A stretch of DNA of 5,949 bases from assembly GCA_001782975.1 (NCBI GenBank), contig MFQD01000022.1, positions 1 through 5,949 on the forward strand, given 5' to 3'. Below, in pieces: positions 1-5,513 of this stretch (positions within the stretch are counted from its first letter, which is position 1; every line of letters starts with the position of its first letter). The DNA is from Candidatus Magasanikbacteria bacterium RIFCSPHIGHO2_02_FULL_50_9b (GTDB taxonomy: Bacteria; Patescibacteriota; Patescibacteriia; Magasanikbacterales; 2-02-FULL-50-9b). Both the position numbers and the translations under genes were made by a program. The notes beneath the pieces are model-generated. The model searched no databases and was not told the DNA's origin. It saw nothing but the letters and a program-made list of their open reading frames with translations.

Positions 1-1401
1 GCGCCCGTTCCATGGACCAGCGTCGATGAAGAAGGTCCGGATCAGCGTACTCCGGAGCTGATGACGGTTCTCCAGGAAGTTATTAACAGGCCGGGCTGGC
101 TGGCAGGCAATTTCATGAGTTTCCTCATCAACGGAACAGGAAAACGGGTGGCGCGTTCCTATAACTCCGCGGCAGAGAAATCCGCACTGCTTCACGTGGA
201 GTACCTTCCCCAGTGTACGGTGGACACAGACTGTCCTTTCGGGCAGCAATGCAGCGCCAGCATGTGTGTCGCTCCCTTAAACTTATACGTCCCTCCGCCA
301 AATTTCAAAGTTGCTTTTATCGCTGATACGGACTATGGAAGTGATTTCCAGGGTGTGCTTACGCTCATCAAGAATGAGGATGCAGACATGGTCATCCACG
401 CCGGTGATCTTGGGTACGGGACAAGTTCCGAGCCGTTCGTCCCGGGACTATGGGAGGACGATATCGAAACAGTCCTTGATCCTTCCTGGCAGAGCAGTGG
501 GAAGATGACGGAGTTCAACACCACCTGCAGCCTCTTCCCTTACTTTATCTCGATGGGGAACCACGAGAATGGAGATGTGCTGAGTCACTGGACGCAGGAA
601 AGCAACAGCAGCGGCTATAGGGGCTACCGGGAATTCCTCCGCGACAGGGTCAATTGCCATGGAATTGCGTTGGATAATGACGCTAATCCCAATAATGATG
701 GTACCCGGTCCAGTTTTGCATACCAAAACCTGTTCGTAGCGCTGATGGCACCAGGGGAAAGCTGCACCATGGATTGTGGCGGCACGGATGCAGAGAAGAT
801 CGATTATATCAGAAGGAAGATGGGTGGAAACCAGTATTTATGGGACATCGGCGCCTGGCATAAACTGATGGACGCTCTCCAGGTTGGCGATAAAGGCGAT
901 AGCCATAGTTACGATACGTATGATGAAGTACGGAAAGCTGGCGGTATTATCGCCACTGCTCACGAACATAGCTATGAACGCACCTGGGTGTTGGACAGTT
1001 TCAGTTCCTGTTCACCCCATACCAATACGACCAGCAGCTGCTCGGTGGTGGATACGGTTGATCCACTGACCATCAAGCCAGATGAGGACGGCCTTCCGGG
1101 CCAGACATTTGCCTTTGTCAGCGGGGCAGGTGGGAAGAGCCTCCAGCCGCAGCTTCGGTGTGCGGACAATCCTACGAACGGTGCGTATAATTATCCGTAC
1201 GGCTGCAACGGTGAATGGGCCAGCATCATGACAGAAGAGGATTTTGGCGGATCGACGGTGTTCGGAGCATTCTTTATCGAGTTTAATATTGATGGTGATC
1301 CACGGAAAGCGAGGGCATATTTCAAGACAGTGGACGGGCAGGTCTGGGAGAACGAACCGTTCAGCATCAACAACACCGCCCCGGGAATTTTGGTGAACTA
1401 A
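1..1401 (+). CDS. Metallophosphoesterase, purple acid phosphatase-like, with upstream beta-sandwich module (5' partial)
   Basis: The reading frame is open from base 1, so the gene starts outside the window; ATG at 61 is internal. Residues are numbered from the first codon seen. Residues 1-68 resemble the end of a repeated extracellular beta-sandwich module, with DQRTPEL, NRPGW, GTGKRVARSYN and LLHVEY. Residues 72-89 hold four cysteines (CTVDTDC...C....C), probably disulfide-linked. The catalytic domain follows with the calcineurin-like metal motifs in order: DTD at 109, GDLGY at 135-139, GNHE at 186-189, AWH at 285-287 and AHEHSYERT at 320-328. GDxxY with its tyrosine and HxHxYER are the purple acid phosphatase pattern, implying a two-metal phosphomonoester or phosphodiester hydrolase. 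The first motif has D-x-D where D-x-G is usual. The extra cysteines suggest export, but the signal peptide would lie off-window. Ile codons are ATC (13) and ATT (5), never ATA, unlike genes to the right. The substrate cannot be told. Confidence 0.85.
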   Translation, partial: APVPWTSVDEEGPDQRTPELMTVLQEVINRPGWLAGNFMSFLINGTGKRVARSYNSAAEKSALLHVEYLPQCTVDTDCPFGQQCSASMCVAPLNLYVPPPNFKVAFIADTDYGSDFQGVLTLIKNEDADMVIHAGDLGYGTSSEPFVPGLWEDDIETVLDPSWQSSGKMTEFNTTCSLFPYFISMGNHENGDVLSHWTQESNSSGYRGYREFLRDRVNCHGIALDNDANPNNDGTRSSFAYQNLFVALMAPGESCTMDCGGTDAEKIDYIRRKMGGNQYLWDIGAWHKLMDALQVGDKGDSHSYDTYDEVRKAGGIIATAHEHSYERTWVLDSFSSCSPHTNTTSSCSVVDTVDPLTIKPDEDGLPGQTFAFVSGAGGKSLQPQLRCADNPTNGAYNYPYGCNGEWASIMTEEDFGGSTVFGAFFIEFNIDGDPRKARAYFKTVDGQVWENEPFSINNTAPGILVN

Positions 1402-1506
1402 TAGTAGATCTGGGAAATTTTAGGGCACCATTCAAAGTGAAACTGATTTAAACCTATACTCCTATTTCCTGATATAAAGCTTACGCTATTCATTTCTATC
1501 AGCTCC

Positions 1507-1560
1507 GTAGAGGTCTTCTCAAGGAAGTCCGGGTGCTGCCTTTGGCAGCACTCCCTCTAC
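1507..1560. other. Nested inverted repeat folding as a three-way junction (candidate structured RNA)
   Basis: A perfect 7-bp outer stem, GTAGAGG (1507-1513) with CCTCTAC (1554-1560), encloses two hairpins. One is CTTC (1515-1518) with GAAG (1524-1527) around a 5-nt loop. The other is a perfect 8-bp stem, GTGCTGCC (1533-1540) with GGCAGCAC (1544-1551), around loop TTT. It extends to 10 bp by G1532-T1552 (wobble) and G1531-C1553, and then stacks directly on the outer stem. The wobble pairs only in a plus-strand transcript, a weak hint of orientation. No T-run follows on the plus strand, so a classic intrinsic terminator for the left gene is not supported. It could be a small RNA, a 3' UTR element, a dispersed repeat or a protein-binding site. 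The pairing is seen directly; any function is open. Confidence 0.5.
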
Positions 1561-1563
1561 AGA

Positions 1564-1657
1564 GATAAAAATAAACTTTCAAAATATTAGAAGGCGCTTT
1601 CATCCAACGGCTGAAGCCGTAACTGATAAATTCTTATGCATGGATTTCTCGCGCCTT
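1564..1657 (-). terminator. Probable terminator of the sdh operon: nested hairpin plus T-rich tract
   Basis: In the leftward direction the operon stop codon (1663-1665) is followed 5 nt later by a nested inverted repeat. AAGGCGC (1591-1597) pairs with GCGCCTT (1651-1657), ATCCA (1602-1606) with TGGAT (1641-1645), and ACGGC (1607-1611) with GCCGT (1616-1620) around a 4-nt loop. The minus strand then becomes U-rich between 1590 and 1564, including a TTTATTTTTATC-like run. Archaeal termination depends mainly on T-rich tracts, and bacterial termination on a hairpin plus T-run. This arrangement suits either, though the hairpin is not directly abutted by the T-run. Confidence 0.4.
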
Positions 1658-1662
1658 ATCAA

Positions 1663-2292
1663 TTAAAGGTGCCCGCCTGAGAGTAGCACCAAAACGCTAG
1701 CAATTATTGCAATCCAAAAGAAATGGCCGTGATAATTATTTAGAAAAGTTTGAATAGTAAAAACCTTTTGCCTCTGCCTTCCAAAGGCAAGGCAGGAAAA
1801 ACATTTTGTTCCGCTGCCAGTTAGATATCTAATATAGTGGCACGATGATAAAAATAAAACTGTTGATACGACATACATCCACTCCCAGATTTCTTCTCCG
1901 GGAATTAATTCACTAAGGGAATAAACTTCCGGATGTCCATAGCCGAATTGCCCGCCTATTATTTCTGATATGTGAATTGCAGTCCAGATAATCATTAACC
2001 ATACAAAAATTCCATGTATTTGCTTTAAACTATCTTCTGGCAGATATTCTCCTTCTTTTTCAGGAACTGCACAGTGCGAAGGATGGCCAAGTTTATGACC
2101 TATAAAAAACCTAAAATAGTAGCATGTGTAAATAAAACCAATCCATACCATCCAATGGGTCCAGCTGTGAATAAACCATAAAGTATTGATAGGCTCAGGC
2201 GGTGCAGGCATTTCTTCAGCGTGTTCTTCTTCACCATGTGCAAATGCAATAAACGCCAAGAATAACAAAAATAAAATTATCTTATGATTCAT
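1663..2292 (-). CDS. Histidine-rich membrane protein, candidate b-haem membrane anchor of succinate dehydrogenase/fumarate reductase
   Basis: This 209-residue protein has a hydrophobic N-terminus (5-18) that could be a signal peptide or a first helix, an acidic segment (21-33), then about four membrane helices at roughly 38-60, 92-112, 136-157 and 189-206. Histidines lie in or beside each of these four: H42/H46, H93 and H107 (an H-x13-H spacing seen in b-type cytochromes), H152, and H188/H190. CFSC (164-167) sits in the loop before the last helix. Its start overlaps the sdhB stop by 4 nt (ATGA), so the two are co-translated. Size and helix count are close to one-subunit, two-haem SdhC anchors of about 200 residues, but I recognise no sequence signature of SdhC, SdhD or NarI. 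The anchor role is therefore an inference from position and histidines. The gene is AT-rich: four of five sampled 60-base lines are 30-38% GC. Confidence 0.75.
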   Translation of the reverse strand: MNHKIILFLLFLAFIAFAHGEEEHAEEMPAPPEPINTLWFIHSWTHWMVWIGFIYTCYYFRFFIGHKLGHPSHCAVPEKEGEYLPEDSLKQIHGIFVWLMIIWTAIHISEIIGGQFGYGHPEVYSLSELIPGEEIWEWMYVVSTVLFLSSCHYIRYLTGSGTKCFSCLAFGRQRQKVFTIQTFLNNYHGHFFWIAIIASVLVLLSGGHL

Positions 2293-3005
2293 TTTTTACC
2301 GCCGCCTAAAATTTTTTTGAAGAATTCTTTCCGCTGTAAGCCTGCAATCTTTTCCTTCATCGGTATTATCGCATCATCGGTTATGCGGATTTTTTCAGGG
2401 CAGACAGACTGGCAGCATTTTGTGACATTGCAATATCCCAAACCCAATTTTTCCATTTCTGCTGCGCGGCTTTCCCTGTCTTCGGGATGCATTTCATTTG
2501 CCGCTGCCTTTACGGCAAACCTCGGACCTGCATAATTCTTTTTATGTTCGCGCAGCACATGGCAGACATCCTGGCATATGCCGCATTCTATACATCTTCG
2601 CATTTCCCCTGCAATTTCAATATCATAATCATGCATTTTGAAAAAAGGCTTTTGCGCAGATTGAAAGCCGCCTATTTTCCTCAGCCCTTCCCGCATCGGG
2701 GTTAAATCTACGACCAAATCCCTTACGGCAGGAAAAATTTTCATAGGCGCAACGGAAATCTCCTTTGCATCAGCAGGTATCTCTGCCTTGCATGCCAATG
2801 CCGGAATGCCGTTTATTTCCATTGCACATGATCCGCACCTGCCTGCCCTGCAGTTCCAGCGAAACGACAGGGTTGCATCCATGCTCTCTCGGATGTGCTC
2901 CAGCACCATCAATACGGTCATCCCTTTTTCATATTCTACGGTATAATCTTCGGTATATGCCGCTCTCTTCGCATGGGACCTCGATATCTTAATGGTGACG
3001 CTCAT
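2289..3005 (-). CDS. sdhB: Succinate dehydrogenase/fumarate reductase iron-sulfur subunit
   Basis: This 238-residue protein is the electron-transfer subunit that passes electrons between the FAD of SdhA and membrane quinone. The N-terminal plant-type ferredoxin domain has the 2Fe-2S ligands C52, C57, C60 and C72 (CRAGRCGSC, then LAC). The C-terminal domain has C138, C141, C144, C148, C192, C198 and C202. By alignment with the E. coli spacing, C138/C141/C144/C202 would hold a 4Fe-4S cluster and C148/C192/C198 a 3Fe-4S cluster. An additional cysteine, C197, precedes C198, and T195 sits where a fourth ligand would be needed to make the last cluster 4Fe-4S. Length is normal for the family. The start overlaps the sdhA stop by 4 nt (ATGA) and follows AGAGG, a ribosome binding site inside sdhA. 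The direction, succinate oxidation or fumarate reduction, cannot be read from the sequence. Confidence 0.95.
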   Translation of the reverse strand: MSVTIKISRSHAKRAAYTEDYTVEYEKGMTVLMVLEHIRESMDATLSFRWNCRAGRCGSCAMEINGIPALACKAEIPADAKEISVAPMKIFPAVRDLVVDLTPMREGLRKIGGFQSAQKPFFKMHDYDIEIAGEMRRCIECGICQDVCHVLREHKKNYAGPRFAVKAAANEMHPEDRESRAAEMEKLGLGYCNVTKCCQSVCPEKIRITDDAIIPMKEKIAGLQRKEFFKKILGGGKK

Positions 3006-4717
3006 GGCAACAGCCTCTTCAATTCCTCGGGCATCTGCGGAACAGGCTTTTTTTCCAGTTTCATTTTTCCCTTCATGTTCCTGCAGATTATGTTTACCAT
3101 CCAGCTTTTGTCATCCTGTTTTGGGAAATCAGAGCGATAATGCGCGCCCCTGCTTTCTTTTCTTTCCAGGGCGCTTCTTACGATAGCCTCGCATACCAAA
3201 AGCATGCCGGCTGCCTGGATAGCCTCAACCCACGTCAGGTTGTATTGCAGCGATCCATCGGCATGCGCCTTCATTGTTTTCAGTTTTTCAATACCTTCCA
3301 GCGCCTGCCTTAAGCCATGTTCAGTCTTCATGATGCCTGCATGTTCCCACATTATTTTCTGCGCTGCCTTCTTTATTTCGGACGGATGCACGCCATTGCT
3401 TTTAAATGGCGCATCCATCCTTTTCAGCTCTTCGCTTATTTCATCCTTATCCATTTCAGCATATTCTGTTTTCGATGAATATTTTGCGGCATTAATGCCA
3501 GCCCTCCTTCCAAAAACCAGGATATCCGCAAGCGAATTGCCTCCCAGGCGGTTAGCGCCATGGACTCCGGTTGCGGCTTCGCCTGCAACAAACAACCCTG
3601 CAACAGATGTTTCACAATTAATATTCGTTTTAACACCGCCCATGGTATAGTGTGCGGTAGGCGCAACTTCCATTTTTTCTTTTTTTATATCAACATGCGC
3701 AAAAGTATTGAACTGGTCATACATCGAAGGCAGTTTTTTAATTATATAATTGGCGCCTTTGTGCGTTATGTCCAGCCAGGCTCCGCCATGTGCTGTTCCC
3801 CTCCCTTCCTTTATCTCGTTATAAACCGCCCTTGCAACAATATCGCGCGCGCTTAATTCCATCCTTTTCTTGTCGTATTTTTCCATGAACCGCTCGCCTT
3901 TGCTGTTCAGCAGGATGCCGCCTTCGCCACGAACTGCCTCGGTAACCAGCAGGCCGGCAGCGCTTTGCGGATAAACCATGCCGGTCGGGTGGAATTGTAT
4001 CATCTCCATATCCTGCAGTTGTGCACCGGCATCAAAAGCAAGCGCATATCCATAGCCGGCTGTTTCCCAGGAATTGGATGTTATCTTATACAATCTCCCT
4101 GCGCCCCCGGTTGCCAGTATGATTGCCTTTGCCTGGATTGCAAAAACTTCACCACGCTTTAGATCAACACATATTACGCCAGCAATTCTATTTTTATTTT
4201 TATTATTATTTTTATCATTACTACCGATGATTTTGGTTGCGATTGCCTCATCCCGGACCTCGATATTCCTGGCGATTACCTGGTCTTCAAGAGTATGCAG
4301 AATTTCCAAACCAATGCGGTCGCCAACATAGCACGTTCGTTTATACGTATGCGCCCCAAATGCGCGCTGCGCGATTTTCCCATTTTCATCGCGGTCAAAA
4401 AGTGCTCCCCACGCCTCCAACTCTTTTATCCTTTCCGGAACTTCCTGCACGAGTGCGCTAACCATATCCCAGTCAGCAATCATCTGGCCTTCGACCATGG
4501 TGTCCCTAAAATGCACCTTCCAGTTATCTTTGGGGTCAGCATTTCCCAGGGCTGCTGCAATTCCTCCTTCCGCCATTACGGTATGCGCCTTGCCCAGCAC
4601 GCTCTTGGACAGGACGGCCACCTGCGCGCCGTGGTCGCTGGCTTCGATCGCGGCACGCAACCCTGCGCCACCCGCTCCCACCACCAGGATCTCCGTTTTC
4701 AGAATTTCCATAATCAT
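3002..4717 (-). CDS. sdhA: Succinate dehydrogenase/fumarate reductase flavoprotein subunit
   Basis: This is the 571-residue catalytic subunit interconverting succinate and fumarate. The N-terminal dinucleotide fold is GAGGAG (14-19). H45 in AHTVMAEGGI is the usual site of covalent FAD attachment. ATGGAGR (202-208) continues the FAD domain. Substrate and catalytic residues are present: QFHPTG with H243, TEAVRGEGG (259-267), R291 in ARD, H356 in HYTMGG, and R390 in HGANRLGGNSL. The C-terminal ESRGAHYRSDFP (521-532) is the family signature, so the enzyme should be active. An Asn/Lys run at 167-176 is an odd loop insertion. It is the first gene of the operon, ahead of sdhB. ATG at 4717 is taken as the start. 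ATG at 4711 (MEILKTEILVVG) is equally plausible because GGATGAT lies just before it, though very close. Confidence 0.96.
   Translation of the reverse strand: MIMEILKTEILVVGAGGAGLRAAIEASDHGAQVAVLSKSVLGKAHTVMAEGGIAAALGNADPKDNWKVHFRDTMVEGQMIADWDMVSALVQEVPERIKELEAWGALFDRDENGKIAQRAFGAHTYKRTCYVGDRIGLEILHTLEDQVIARNIEVRDEAIATKIIGSNDKNNNKNKNRIAGVICVDLKRGEVFAIQAKAIILATGGAGRLYKITSNSWETAGYGYALAFDAGAQLQDMEMIQFHPTGMVYPQSAAGLLVTEAVRGEGGILLNSKGERFMEKYDKKRMELSARDIVARAVYNEIKEGRGTAHGGAWLDITHKGANYIIKKLPSMYDQFNTFAHVDIKKEKMEVAPTAHYTMGGVKTNINCETSVAGLFVAGEAATGVHGANRLGGNSLADILVFGRRAGINAAKYSSKTEYAEMDKDEISEELKRMDAPFKSNGVHPSEIKKAAQKIMWEHAGIMKTEHGLRQALEGIEKLKTMKAHADGSLQYNLTWVEAIQAAGMLLVCEAIVRSALERKESRGAHYRSDFPKQDDKSWMVNIICRNMKGKMKLEKKPVPQMPEELKRLLP
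4190..4219 (-). repeat. AAT/AAA triplet low-complexity tract inside sdhA
   Basis: Ten consecutive codons are AAT, AAA or a single GAT, encoding an Asn/Lys/Asp run (residues 167-176) in a loop of the FAD domain, just before RIAGVICVDL. The surrounding gene is far more GC-rich, with one sampled 60-base line (3541-3600) at 63% GC. The tract probably forms a flexible surface loop and is a candidate for replication-slippage length variation. The frame stays intact. Confidence 0.8.
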
Positions 4718-4767
4718 CCTATTTGCGTGAGTTTTCTTTCACACAATATTATAAAGGTGATAGGTGT
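4718..4767. promoter_or_regulatory. Shared divergent promoter region between sdhA and the rightward cassette
   Basis: Only 50 nt separate the sdhA start from the rightward start. On the minus strand, TTTATAAT (4755 to 4748) is a TATA-like element centred about 34 nt before the sdhA ATG. With the usual archaeal spacing of about 26 nt, transcription would begin near 4725, giving a leader of roughly 8-14 nt. The same bases contain TATAAT, but no TTGACA-like box sits 17 nt upstream, so a bacterial sigma-70 promoter is less well supported. A plus-strand promoter must lie upstream of the ribosome binding site at 4754, possibly around 4709-4725 and overlapping the sdhA 5' end, but I cannot identify it clearly. 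Confidence 0.45.
4754..4761 (+). promoter_or_regulatory. Ribosome binding site deciding the start at 4768
   Basis: AAGGTGAT is complementary to the 3' end of 16S rRNA and ends 6 nt before ATG 4768. It rules out the upstream in-frame TTG at 4723 as the main start. The GGTGAT register is common in archaea. Confidence 0.65.
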
Positions 4768-5211
4768 ATGCATCCCATGGCAGACGTGATATTGGCGCGG
4801 GATCCGGCATTGTTTCTGCATATCCTCCTGGGCGTTGCCCTTATTCCGCTTTCCATAGTAATACTCCTTTATCTCATGAAAAAAGTCAGCTGGCTCAAGC
4901 CATTGGCAATAGCAACTGCAGCAGTATCCTGGCTCCAGATCCTTCCGGCTGGCATATTATACCTGAATTTTTATCCTGCAACGAAAACGCTTATCAAGGC
5001 AGGCTCCTGGGTATGGGCGCATGACATAATAATGGAAACAAAAGAGCACTGGGGGTTGCTGCTTCCGGTCATTACGACCGTTGCTGCAGCACTGGTGGTA
5101 ACCAACCAGCCCGATAAAAGCAGGAAATGGTGGATTTTACTCATAATATTAACAATAGCGATAGGGATAATGGGCAGGATAGTAAAAATCGGAGCGGGGA
5201 TGCAGGCATGA
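4768..5211 (+). CDS. Uncharacterised four-helix membrane protein
   Basis: I do not recognise this 147-residue family. Four hydrophobic helices are visible at about 15-36, 45-66, 95-112 and 121-140, with few charges between them. Histidines sit near the membrane: H18 at the start of helix 1 (FLHILLG), and H85 and H94 in the motif WAHDIIMETKEHWGLLLP ahead of helix 3, where charged residues alternate with hydrophobic ones. Such histidines could bind haem or another cofactor, but that is inference only. ATG at 4768 was chosen because AAGGTGAT ends 6 nt upstream. ATG at 4777 (MADVILARD) is a possible alternative. The stop overlaps the next start by 4 nt. Of 20 isoleucine codons, 13 are ATA, in sharp contrast with the gene at the left edge. 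It is the first gene of a three-gene rightward operon diverging from sdhA. Confidence 0.8.
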   Translation: MHPMADVILARDPALFLHILLGVALIPLSIVILLYLMKKVSWLKPLAIATAAVSWLQILPAGILYLNFYPATKTLIKAGSWVWAHDIIMETKEHWGLLLPVITTVAAALVVTNQPDKSRKWWILLIILTIAIGIMGRIVKIGAGMQA

Positions 5212-5495
5212 AATTCAACCACTATCTGGGCGCTGCAGTGGCTGCATGGTTGCTTGCTATCATGGTTGTTGTAGCAGAACTATTCGCGCCATTTAAGGAT
5301 TTTCTAATAGCAACATTCAGCCACCACTGGATAGGCAAGGCAGTGATCGTGGCACTTGCTTTCGTAATAGGCGGGTTTCTGCTTGGGGGAAAGAATCCCA
5401 TCTCAAAATACAGCAGCGAAGATGTCGCATGGTATAGCACGCTGGGCGGTCTTGCAGCTATCCTGGCTTTTTATGTTTTCGAATTCATCACGTAG
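5208..5495 (+). CDS. Uncharacterised small three-helix membrane protein
   Basis: This protein has 95 residues with three hydrophobic helices at about 8-27, 42-61 and 77-93. The first loop carries FSHHWIGK (37-44), with two adjacent histidines at the mouth of helix 2. ATG 5208 is the start because it overlaps the stop of the preceding gene as ATGA, the same coupling seen in the sdh operon, with a GGAG-like sequence at about 5191. The frame is also open upstream, but that part lies inside the previous gene and is non-membrane in character. No function is recognised. The tight coupling to the four-helix gene suggests the two products form one membrane complex or act in the same step. Confidence 0.78.
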   Translation: MKFNHYLGAAVAAWLLAIMVVVAELFAPFKDFLIATFSHHWIGKAVIVALAFVIGGFLLGGKNPISKYSSEDVAWYSTLGGLAAILAFYVFEFIT

Positions 5496-5513
5496 GATTT
5501 CTCTGGTGTAATC

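Larger units (their letters stand above)
1402..1662. other. Intergenic gap between convergent genes
   Basis: These 261 bases lie between the 3' ends of the phosphoesterase gene and the leftward sdh operon. I see no credible coding frame, tRNA or CRISPR repeat. The first two codons after the TAA at 1399 are TAG and TAG in the same frame. The stretch is AT-rich apart from two GC-rich inverted repeats, listed separately at 1507-1560 and 1591-1657. It is the expected place for termination from both sides. Confidence 0.7.

Noticed and set aside
448..726. Antisense open frame of 92 residues inside the phosphoesterase gene.
   Set aside because: It lies opposite the catalytic domain, which has clear family motifs, so it is a shadow frame.
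1521..1535. Resemblance to the GGAAAGTCCGGG motif of RNase P RNA (AAGGAAGTCCGGG).
   Set aside because: The stretch is enclosed in a 54-nt hairpin and no partner region of the roughly 300-nt RNase P RNA is found in the flanking bases.
1507..1560. A tRNA-like look, with a 7-bp outer stem and a 4-bp second stem.
   Set aside because: It is only 54 nt, lacks an anticodon arm and T-loop consensus, and ends without CCA-compatible geometry.
1531..1560. Intrinsic terminator for the left gene on the plus strand.
   Set aside because: The hairpin is followed by AGAGATAAAA rather than a T-run.
1663..2292. Nitrate reductase gamma subunit (NarI-like) identity for the 209-residue membrane protein.
   Set aside because: Similar size and histidine content, but no recognisable NarI sequence pattern and no nitrate reductase genes nearby.
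3204..3650. Plus-strand open frame of 148 residues opposite sdhA.
   Set aside because: Serine/alanine/proline-rich composition typical of the complement of a conserved gene. The minus-strand sdhA is unambiguous.
4723..4767. N-terminal extension of the four-helix protein from TTG at 4723.
   Set aside because: TTG start with no ribosome binding site, and AAGGTGAT is well placed for ATG 4768.
5127..5207. Longer version of the three-helix protein starting at 5127.
   Set aside because: It would overlap most of the end of the preceding gene and add a charged, Asn-rich segment, whereas ATG 5208 has the ATGA coupling seen elsewhere in the window.
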